64,000 nucleotides of DNA from an uncultured Lachnospiraceae bacterium. Its GTDB lineage: Bacteria; Bacillota; Clostridia; Lachnospirales; Lachnospiraceae. Positions 57,160-64,000 of the stretch are shown here, in pieces. The DNA lies in the NCBI GenBank assembly GCA_902489645.1, contig CABUAW010000001.1, forward strand, positions 1 to 64,000. The letters are read 5' to 3'. The notes under the pieces were generated by a model that searched no databases, was not told the origin of the DNA, and saw nothing but the letters and a program-made list of their open reading frames with translations. How positions within the stretch are numbered: position 1 is the stretch's first letter; each line of letters begins with the position of its first letter. A program made the translations under genes and the position numbers.

Positions 57160-59126
57160 TAAGTCTCATCTCTTTTCAATGTTTTACTTTGCCGGAAAGG
57201 TTCATACTGGCTGACCTCCGAATCCCCCATCGGCACCATTCGTTTTGATTTTAATGCGTCCCGTTTTTTATCCTCCGGGCGTATATGATACGTCGGCACT
57301 ATCTTTGATACCATAGCCTTCATCTGACTGGTTTCATCATAGGCATAGGTATAAAGCTTTTCCAGGTTTTGAAGAAATTCATCTTCATCAAATTCAATCG
57401 GTTTTCCGATATAAATCATTTTATTTGCGGTCTGCAAAAGTCCCTCTTCATTCATCAAAAGCTCTTCAAACAGCTTTTCTCCCGGGCGCAGGCCGGTATA
57501 TTCAATTTCAATATCCTCACCCACCGTATAACCGGAGAGACGAATCAAGTTTCGCGCCAAATCGTCAATGCGGACGGGCTCGCCCATATCCAGCACAAAA
57601 ATCTCGCCGCCCTTTGCCGTGGCTCCCGCCTCAAGCACAAGGCTCACCGCCTCGGGAATTGTCATAAAGTAACGGACCACATCCGGGTGAGTGACCGTCA
57701 CAGGCCCTCCGGCCTGAATTTGCTTTTTAAATAACGGAATGACGCTTCCGTTGCTTCCCAGAACATTGCCGAAACGTACGGCGACAAAATCCGTATCCGA
57801 GCGGTTATTAAAGGACTGAACAATCATCTCGCACATCCGCTTGCTGGCGCCCATAATATTTGTCGGATTCACCGCCTTATCTGTGGAAATCAGCACAAAG
57901 CGCTTCGCCCCGTATCTGTCGGCCGCCGTGGCCACCTTGTACGTACCAAATACATTATTTTTAATGGCCTCATTCGGGCTGTCCTCCATCAACGGCACAT
58001 GCTTATGGGCTGCCGCATGATAGACAATATCCGGACGGTACTGCTCAAAAATCGAATTCACCCGATTGGTATTCCGAACCGAACCAATCAGTACGATTAA
58101 ATCCAGATACGGATATTTCTGTTTCAACTCCTGCTGAATATCATAAGCATTGTTCTCGTAGATATCGAGGATAATCAAACGTCTCGGATGATTCGCCGCA
58201 ATCTGCCGACACAGCTCACTCCCGATGGAACCACCGCCGCCGGTCACGAGAACACACTTCTTGGATACATAGCTCATAATGGACTGGACGTCCACGTCCA
58301 CCGTCTCCCGTCCGAGAAGGTCTTCAATCTGGACATTTCGAATCATGGATAAATCCAGGTCTCCGGTGACAAACTGATAAACCCCGGGAAGGATTTTCAG
58401 TTCACAGTCCGTATCCTTGCATATATCCACGATTTCTTTCGTTGTTTTTTTGCCAATACTCGGCATGGCAATGATAATCTCATTGATATCATATTTTTCC
58501 ACCGATTCAATAATCTTATCCCGGCCGCCGACAACCTTCACTCCGTGAATATAATTATTCTGCTTATGTTTGTCATCATCGATAAAGCATTTAATCCGGG
58601 CATCCAGATAATTGCTCATAATCAGCTCTTTCATGACCATGTTCCCAGCCTCGCCGGCGCCGATAATCATCGTATTGCGCGCATGCCGTCCATGGCTTCT
58701 GCTTTCCACCATCGTCCGTACAATAATCGAAGAATATCTGGTAATACAGACACAAGCCAAAAGACAAATAAAGTAAATGGCGAAAAAGCTTCTCGGCACT
58801 GCATTGTAAGTGAAATAACTGTAAATTATCGTAAAAACAGTGGAGGCCGCCACCGCCGTCACAATCCCGACAAGCTCTCTGGAGTTGGCAAATCGCCAAA
58901 GCGTGTGATAAAGCTTTGCTCCCCAGAAAATAAGCAGCGTCACCACGATAAAGGCCGGAACCATCCGCTCCACAGCCATCACATAAGGCCCCGGTATATG
59001 GCTCACATCCATTTCAAAACGCATGAGCAGGCCCAAAAAAGAACAGAGGACCACGCTCAATGCGTCTACGATGATTAAAACGATTTTATTAATTAACGAT
59101 TGTTTTTCTTCTTTTAAGGAATCCAT
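57159..59126 (-). CDS. PglF/FlaA1/CapD-type membrane UDP-GlcNAc 4,6-dehydratase
   Basis: A 655-aa protein: four N-terminal transmembrane helices (about residues 14-120), a CoA-binding-like Rossmann domain (IIGAGEAGNMVMK), and a second Rossmann SDR domain (VTGGGGSIGSELCRQIA) with the M-x-x-x-K dehydratase signature in NIMGASKRM. Converts UDP-GlcNAc to a 4-keto-6-deoxy sugar, feeding the adjacent aminotransferase. Confidence 0.94.
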   Translation of the reverse strand: MDSLKEEKQSLINKIVLIIVDALSVVLCSFLGLLMRFEMDVSHIPGPYVMAVERMVPAFIVVTLLIFWGAKLYHTLWRFANSRELVGIVTAVAASTVFTIIYSYFTYNAVPRSFFAIYFICLLACVCITRYSSIIVRTMVESRSHGRHARNTMIIGAGEAGNMVMKELIMSNYLDARIKCFIDDDKHKQNNYIHGVKVVGGRDKIIESVEKYDINEIIIAMPSIGKKTTKEIVDICKDTDCELKILPGVYQFVTGDLDLSMIRNVQIEDLLGRETVDVDVQSIMSYVSKKCVLVTGGGGSIGSELCRQIAANHPRRLIILDIYENNAYDIQQELKQKYPYLDLIVLIGSVRNTNRVNSIFEQYRPDIVYHAAAHKHVPLMEDSPNEAIKNNVFGTYKVATAADRYGAKRFVLISTDKAVNPTNIMGASKRMCEMIVQSFNNRSDTDFVAVRFGNVLGSNGSVIPLFKKQIQAGGPVTVTHPDVVRYFMTIPEAVSLVLEAGATAKGGEIFVLDMGEPVRIDDLARNLIRLSGYTVGEDIEIEYTGLRPGEKLFEELLMNEEGLLQTANKMIYIGKPIEFDEDEFLQNLEKLYTYAYDETSQMKAMVSKIVPTYHIRPEDKKRDALKSKRMVPMGDSEVSQYEPFRQSKTLKRDET

Positions 59127-59154
59127 CGCCTAATCCCTTTCTCCGCAGTTTGAA

Positions 59155-60654
59155 TTAGTTCATCATGCTTGCAGTAATTTCCTCCTGGCTGATTGTCTCA
59201 CCGTTCTTCACCCGGTTAATAAACTCTGCGGCTGTCGAAACGCTGTTGTCATCCGGAAGCATAACATAAAGCAGGGAATCCCCGGAAGAATAGCAGACAT
59301 CCTCCGAACCCGTTCCCACAACTCTGGAGGACATAATGTCCCATCCGGCGCCATCATTTAACTGCATACGAACCAGACTGGAAATCTGCTGCTGGCTGAG
59401 ACTCGTCTCAAAACTGTCGGACAGACTGTCCATAATGCCCATATAGCCCGTCAAAATTGCCGGCGACAGACACTTATTAATAATTGCTTTCAAAACAATC
59501 TGCTGATTCATCACACGGTCATTATCACCGTTTGGCAGGTTATAACGTTCTCTCGCAAAGGCCAATGCGGACGAACCGTCCACGCCATAGTTCATACCCT
59601 GAACGAAATACTCGCCGCTGATAGTTGTAAATTCATATACGGAATCCAAATCCACGCCGCCGAGGGCATTCACCATATCTCTCAATGTGGTGAAATTCAC
59701 CTTCGCATAATAGTCCACATCGACCCCAAACAGCTGGGACAGGGTATCCATCGAACACTGCGGCCCGTAAAGTCCCGCATGGGTCAGCTTATCCCGGGAA
59801 TCTCCGGAAATACCAGGAAGATATACGTAATAGTCTCTAGGAATCGACGTCATCAATACCTGATTTGTATTCGGATTGACTGTGACGAGCATATTTACGT
59901 CGCTCCGGCTCGTTGTCGCAATACTTCCCTCTGTATCGATACCGCTGATAAAGATTGTAAACGGCGTCTTTGTAACATCGGTCTTATCACCGGAAACGGT
60001 CTCTACCTTTGTTTTAATCTCAATATGCTTCAATTCACGGACATCTGTTGAAAATGTCGGAAATTGCTCTGTCAGAGACGAATCATAGGCCGTATTATAA
60101 ATGATTGCCTGAATATTGCCATCATACAAATCCTGCACCATCGCATACGGGTCTTCATAATTATAGCAATCCAACTCCTGACCCACTTCATTTTCAGCCT
60201 CTGTAATGGCCTGAGACACTTTATCGCTTCCGCTGATGACCTGGGCGCCAAAATCATAGCCCACGGCCTCTTCCAGCGTCTGGGCCGCATTGTCATTCAG
60301 CACCGCAATGGCGATACGGTCTACCTTATAATCATTATTCGTAATACTGAGCAGGGTTGCATTGGTCCGAATCAGATAAACATTGGCTAAAACCAACAGA
60401 ATCAGCATCAGGATACAATCAATCTTACCGATAATATGGGCGCTTCGCGTAAACTGAGAACCTAACGCAAAGACATCCAAGAACATCAAAATTCCAAAAA
60501 TAACCGCCAGATATTTCATCGGCAATACATTGACCATCAGAAGCACTGCCACAAACACAATCGACAAAATAATCTGAATTACTGCTAAAATCTTACCAAC
60601 TGTATGCCGGTTTCTTTTTTTTCTTCTTTTCCGGCTGCTTTTAGTATTTCCCAT
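59155..60654 (-). CDS. LytR-CpsA-Psr (LCP) glycopolymer ligase 2
   Basis: A 499-aa LCP protein, first gene of the glycan operon. Three transmembrane helices (about 22-110), accessory domain, then the LCP core: SDVNMLVTVNPNTNQVLMTS, DKLTHAGLYGPQ, ALAFARERYNLPNGDNDRVMNQQ. Shares its arrangement with LCP 1 but lacks the long acidic tails. Preceded by the promoter at 60704-60732. Confidence 0.92.
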   Translation of the reverse strand: MGNTKSSRKRRKKRNRHTVGKILAVIQIILSIVFVAVLLMVNVLPMKYLAVIFGILMFLDVFALGSQFTRSAHIIGKIDCILMLILLVLANVYLIRTNATLLSITNNDYKVDRIAIAVLNDNAAQTLEEAVGYDFGAQVISGSDKVSQAITEAENEVGQELDCYNYEDPYAMVQDLYDGNIQAIIYNTAYDSSLTEQFPTFSTDVRELKHIEIKTKVETVSGDKTDVTKTPFTIFISGIDTEGSIATTSRSDVNMLVTVNPNTNQVLMTSIPRDYYVYLPGISGDSRDKLTHAGLYGPQCSMDTLSQLFGVDVDYYAKVNFTTLRDMVNALGGVDLDSVYEFTTISGEYFVQGMNYGVDGSSALAFARERYNLPNGDNDRVMNQQIVLKAIINKCLSPAILTGYMGIMDSLSDSFETSLSQQQISSLVRMQLNDGAGWDIMSSRVVGTGSEDVCYSSGDSLLYVMLPDDNSVSTAAEFINRVKNGETISQEEITASMMN

Positions 60655-60703
60655 AATTCACCTCTGTATAATTTTCTCTAGTATCATCCATTTTATCCCA
60701 CTT

Positions 60704-60732
60704 ATTATAGTACATGAACCTTCAAAAAGCAA
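60704..60732 (-). promoter_or_regulatory. Promoter of the surface glycan operon
   Basis: Minus-strand TTGCTT (60727-60732), 17-bp spacer, TATAAT (60704-60709), about 40 bp before the start of LCP 2. Confidence 0.78.
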
Positions 60733-60787
60733 TGTAAAACCGTATTTATCACATTTTTAACACATTTTTATGCATTATGTAAAACAA

Positions 60788-60830
60788 AAAAACACCTCCG
60801 ATACTGGTTTTAGGGCGGCCAGTATCGGAG
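60788..60830 (-). terminator. Terminator after the maoC-like gene
   Basis: Minus-strand CTCCGATACTGG/CCAGTATCGGAG stem with an 11-nt loop, followed by GTGTTTTTTTG. It closes the etf-acyl-CoA dehydrogenase-maoC transcript. Confidence 0.92.
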
Positions 60831-60914
60831 ATGCTTCCTTTTTATATAAGTTGGGAGGCTTATATAAGTTTTACAATACTTTTTATTTATTAAGGGCTAG
60901 CAGTGGATAACGCC

Positions 60915-61358
60915 TCATTTTTTAGGCGGCATACATGTGGCGATACCTTCGGTTACAACATCGCCATTCTGGTTTGTAACCTGCTGTTTTACTTTGACAA
61001 TATAGAAGTCTTTCTTTTCTTTGTACTGAATATCGATAATTTCGCAATGCGCCGTGATGACATCGCCCGGATATACCGGTTTCATAAATGTAACCTCCTG
61101 ACCCATGTGGATGGTGCCAAGTCCCGGAAGCTGCATTCCGAGAACTGCTCCGCACAAGCTTAAACTAATTACACCGTGGGCGATACATTTCCCAAACTGG
61201 GTTGTGGCCGCATAGTCTTCATCAAAATGCATTGGGTTTGTATCCGTGGATACCTTGCCAAAATATTCGATGTCATCCTTTGTAATTGTTTTTGTACGGC
61301 TGGCTGTCATACCGACTTTCAATTCAGCGCCTGTAAATTTTTTAATTTCTTCAGCCAT
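60915..61358 (-). CDS. MaoC-family (R)-enoyl-CoA hydratase-like protein
   Basis: A 147-aa hot-dog-fold protein. The hydratase signature with catalytic Asp and His is DTNPMHFDEDYAATTQFG; GVISLSLCGAVLG and YPGDVITAHCEI follow. It hydrates or dehydrates (R)-3-hydroxyacyl-CoA. Position after acyl-CoA dehydrogenase points to fatty or amino-acid-derived acyl-CoA metabolism. Confidence 0.93.
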   Translation of the reverse strand: MAEEIKKFTGAELKVGMTASRTKTITKDDIEYFGKVSTDTNPMHFDEDYAATTQFGKCIAHGVISLSLCGAVLGMQLPGLGTIHMGQEVTFMKPVYPGDVITAHCEIIDIQYKEKKDFYIVKVKQQVTNQNGDVVTEGIATCMPPKK

Positions 61359-61414
61359 ATACGTTTCCTCCTCTCATAAATTCCTCACGTTGAATCCCAT
61401 TTCCCTTTTGAATA

Positions 61415-62551
61415 TTATTTTCTGAGAATAGCTCCGCTGATAACGATGCGCTGTACCTCATTGGTTCCTTCGCCAATTTCCATCAATTTATTATCACGCA
61501 TCAAACGTTCAACATTATATTCTTTGCTGTAGCCATTTCCGCCCAACACCTGAATCGCGTCCAGACAAATCTGTGTCGTATGGGAAGCGGCAAATAATTT
61601 GGCTTCGGCCGCCTGTACCGAACAGCGAACTCCGCTGGCCTTCATTTCAGCCACATCGTAGAGCATAAGCTTCATGGCTTCAATATACATGGCCATATCG
61701 GCAATCTTAAAGGCAACGGCCTGATGTTTTGCGATTGGTTTTCCAAAGGCCACACGTTCCAGAGCATAATTTTTTGCAATGTCCAAAGCATGCTCCGCAA
61801 TACCTGTGGAGATGGCCGTACAGCTGACACGTCCGCCGTCAAGACCTTCCATCGCAAACTTGAAGCCCATGCCTTCTTTATCCAGCAATGCTTCGGCCGG
61901 AACCTTCAAATCATCAAATGTCATGCCATGCGTATCTGAGCTGCGCATACCCATCTTATCTTCTTCCGCATCAATGATTAATCCCGGAGTTCCTTTGTCA
62001 ACGATAAATGCCGAAATACCGTTGGCGCCTTTTTCCGGGTCTGTCACAGCCATAATTACGTAGTAATCTGCAATTCCGGAATTGGTAATCCATGCTTTAC
62101 TTCCATTAATCACATAGCTGCCGTCGGCCTGTTTTTTCGCTCTTGTCCGAAGACCGGCCGCATCCGAGCCTGCGCCCGGCTCTGTCAGACAGAAGGCAAA
62201 AAGTTTTCCATTCGCTACGCCGGATAAATATTTCTGCTTCTGAGCCTCGCTGCCGTGTTTTAAAATCATATCCGTACATACCCAACTGATTTCCATAGCC
62301 ATAGCGAAACCGGCATCCCCCTTTGCCAGCTCGTGTGTGATAATCGCACATTCCACATCGCCAAGGCCTGCGCCGCCGTATTCTTCCGGAATCGGTGTGG
62401 CCTGAAGGCCTGTCTCGACATACTTCTCATAAAGTTCTTTGCACCAGCCGTTCTGGTCCATTTCACGGCCTCTTGGTTCGACTTCCTTTTTTGTAAAATC
62501 GCGAACCATTGACTGAATATCCAATTGTTCCTCTGTAAATTTGTAACCCAT
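61415..62551 (-). CDS. Acyl-CoA dehydrogenase (butyryl-CoA dehydrogenase-like)
   Basis: A 378-aa FAD enzyme. CLTEPGAGSDAAG, the WITNSG segment, and the C-terminal GGNGYSKEYNVERLMRDNKLMEIGEGT with its catalytic-type Glu are present. ATG at 62551 has AAGGAGG ahead; the longer frame is unsupported. Together with EtfAB upstream it probably reduces a short-chain enoyl-CoA, with possible electron bifurcation from NADH as in clostridial Bcd-Etf. Confidence 0.95.
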   Translation of the reverse strand: MGYKFTEEQLDIQSMVRDFTKKEVEPRGREMDQNGWCKELYEKYVETGLQATPIPEEYGGAGLGDVECAIITHELAKGDAGFAMAMEISWVCTDMILKHGSEAQKQKYLSGVANGKLFAFCLTEPGAGSDAAGLRTRAKKQADGSYVINGSKAWITNSGIADYYVIMAVTDPEKGANGISAFIVDKGTPGLIIDAEEDKMGMRSSDTHGMTFDDLKVPAEALLDKEGMGFKFAMEGLDGGRVSCTAISTGIAEHALDIAKNYALERVAFGKPIAKHQAVAFKIADMAMYIEAMKLMLYDVAEMKASGVRCSVQAAEAKLFAASHTTQICLDAIQVLGGNGYSKEYNVERLMRDNKLMEIGEGTNEVQRIVISGAILRK

Positions 62552-62673
62552 GTGTTTATCCTCCTTTACACTTGTTTTATTTTTCACAATTTGATTATAA
62601 CTTTTATTTTCCGTAAAGAGAAATATTAAAATCGCATAGGATTTATGCATCTGGCGCATAAATCTTTTTTATT

Positions 62674-63678
62674 TTATGCGTTTAGCTTCTGAATCTCTTT
62701 AATCAATTCAGGAATTACTGTAAATAAATCGCCGACAATACCATAATCGGCCACGTCAAAAATCGGAGCCTCTTCGTCTTTATTAATCGCCACGATACAA
62801 TCCGAACCGGTGATTCCCGCCGCATGCTGAATCGCTCCCGAAATACCGCAGGCAATATAGAGCTTCGGCGATACGGTTTTTCCGGTCTGACCCACCTGAT
62901 GCGCATGTGGTATCCAACCGGCATCCACCACGGCCCTGGAAGCGCCTACCGTCGCATTTAAAGCATCCGCCAGCTTCCGTATAATCTCAAAACCTTCCGG
63001 AGAACCAACACCACGTCCGCCGGAAACAATAATTTCCGCCTCTTCCAGATTCACGGCTTCCGCTACCTCTTTAATCCGATTCAGTAATTTGGTCCGTATT
63101 TTTTCAGGGCTGATGTGTATATCTTCGCAAACCACCGTTCCCACCTTGCCTGTCACAGGCTCCGGTTTCTTAAAAATTCCGGGCCGAACCGTTCCAAGCT
63201 GCGGCCGGTTATCCGGGCAGAGAATCATTGCCATCAGATTTCCCCCGAAGGCCGGACGGGTCCAAATCATATTTCCTGTTTCTTCGTCATAATCCAACAT
63301 CGTACAGTCCGCTGTCAGCCCCGTATTCAAATCACAGGCCATTTTCGGTCCCAGGTCACGGCCATTATTTGTTGCGCCAATCAATATCGTCGATGGTTTG
63401 TATTTTTCCACTAATGTTTTCATGGCATAACTATAAGCATCCGTAGAATAATTGAAATATTCCTCACCTTCTACAAGAATGACTTCATCTGCGCCGTACT
63501 CGACGGTTTTCTCAGCAACATCCTTTACATTGCCGCCAATGACAACGGCCACCAGCTTTCCGCCCATTTTATCCGCCAGCATACGCCCCGGCGATAAAAG
63601 TTCATATCCGACAGATTTTGCGGCATTTTCCTCAGTTTCTACAAACACCCAAAGATTTTTATATTCATCAAACTGCAT
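62674..63678 (-). CDS. etfA: Electron transfer flavoprotein alpha subunit
   Basis: A 334-aa EtfA with N-terminal adenine-nucleotide domain and C-terminal FAD domain (GRGVGSPEGFEIIRKLADAL; VGQTGKTVSPKLYIACGISG). ATG at 63678 has AAGGAGG upstream. Partner of EtfB, which precedes it by 13 bp. A 8-bp inverted repeat (62641-62663) lies in the gap before the dehydrogenase. Confidence 0.97.
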   Translation of the reverse strand: MQFDEYKNLWVFVETEENAAKSVGYELLSPGRMLADKMGGKLVAVVIGGNVKDVAEKTVEYGADEVILVEGEEYFNYSTDAYSYAMKTLVEKYKPSTILIGATNNGRDLGPKMACDLNTGLTADCTMLDYDEETGNMIWTRPAFGGNLMAMILCPDNRPQLGTVRPGIFKKPEPVTGKVGTVVCEDIHISPEKIRTKLLNRIKEVAEAVNLEEAEIIVSGGRGVGSPEGFEIIRKLADALNATVGASRAVVDAGWIPHAHQVGQTGKTVSPKLYIACGISGAIQHAAGITGSDCIVAINKDEEAPIFDVADYGIVGDLFTVIPELIKEIQKLNA

Positions 63679-63691
63679 ATATCCAACCTCC

Positions 63692-64000
63692 TTACAGCAC
63701 CTTCGCATCTGCTAACAGCCCGGCAAGCTTTGCTGCGGATGCGGCCGCCTCTTCTCCGACAATTTTCACGCAGGTTTTGTTTCGCACCGGTGTAAACGTC
63801 TTTTTTACCTTCGTCGGAGAACCTTTTAATCCACACCGGGTTAAATCAATCCCCGGGATATCTTCTGCGGTAATGACCTGAATCGGCGCTTTCCGAGCGG
63901 CCATTTTACTCTTAAGGGTCGGAAACCGCGGCTCAAAAGCGGTTTTAACGACAGTAACGACTGCCGGTTTCTGAACGGAAATAATATCGTACCCCTGGTC
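63692..64000 (-). CDS. etfB: Electron transfer flavoprotein beta subunit, C-terminal part
   Basis: The last 102 codons of EtfB; the start lies beyond the right edge. TLKSKMAARKAPIQVITAEDI is the typical C-terminal region, and QKPAVVTVVKTAFEPRFPTL precedes it. Forms the Etf heterodimer with the next gene. Confidence 0.95.
   Translation of the reverse strand, partial: DQGYDIISVQKPAVVTVVKTAFEPRFPTLKSKMAARKAPIQVITAEDIPGIDLTRCGLKGSPTKVKKTFTPVRNKTCVKIVGEEAAASAAKLAGLLADAKVL

Noticed and set aside
62641..62663. ATTTATGC/GCATAAAT hairpin after etfA as a terminator
   Set aside because: The T-run is on the wrong side for the minus-strand genes, and etfA and the dehydrogenase appear to form one unit; may be a regulator site or nothing.

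Overview
The window looks like the chromosome of a low- to mid-GC Firmicute of class Clostridia, most likely a gut Lachnospiraceae. The RpoB/RpoC and ribosomal protein sequences, the Gram-positive sortase and LPxTG surface proteins, the L10 leader and the electron-bifurcation-type acyl-CoA genes fit this; genus cannot be fixed by eye. Nearly everything is on the minus strand.

Layout. (1) 1-9115: start of fusA, then rpsG, rpsL, rpoC, rpoB; rpoB has its own consensus promoter. (2) 9190-10846: a plus-strand pair, TetR regulator plus alpha/beta hydrolase. (3) 10861-37925: an accessory surface-display island. It holds pilus operon A (22220 down to 11846: coiled-coil protein, active signal peptidase, 1861-aa tip adhesin, backbone pilin, class C sortase, minor pilin, second sortase), adhesin operon C (28164 to 23736: 1017-aa adhesin, TnpB-like protein, RNA) and FCT-like pilus operon B (35470 to 29070: adhesin, coiled-coil protein, SipA-like dead signal peptidase, Spy0128-type backbone, class B sortase, minor pilin, TnpB-like protein, RNA). 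A DUF3990/partner gene pair sits at each edge of this island. (4) 38040-46179: methyltransferase, membrane protein, two-component system, MATE exporter and two tandem ABC exporters. (5) 46274-49763: rplL, rplJ (with L10 leader and attenuator), rplA, rplK, nusG, secE, rpmG. (6) 49817-52153: comF, a secreted protein, a DUF4367-type membrane protein. (7) 52330-60732: a six-gene cell-surface glycan operon bounded by two LytR-CpsA-Psr ligases. (8) 60788-64000: maoC-like hydratase, acyl-CoA dehydrogenase, etfA and the 3' part of etfB.

The main discovery is in region 3. Each of the three surface operons is preceded by a short segment bounded by inverted recombination sites, carrying one good sigma-A promoter, with a site-specific recombinase gene immediately beside it (two tyrosine recombinases, one serine recombinase). 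In the sequenced orientation all three promoters point away from the operon and into the 3' end of the recombinase gene, so all three operons are read here in the OFF phase. Two of the three operons end in a TnpB-family gene that has lost catalytic RuvC acids and is followed by a 117-nt noncoding tail about 91% identical between copies. I infer nuclease-dead, RNA-guided regulators (TldR-like) that are made only when their phase-variable surface operon is ON.

The other structural oddity is that about 37 kb, including this island, separates rplL from rpoB, which are neighbours in most Firmicutes; rplL now ends in a strong terminator and rpoB starts from its own promoter.
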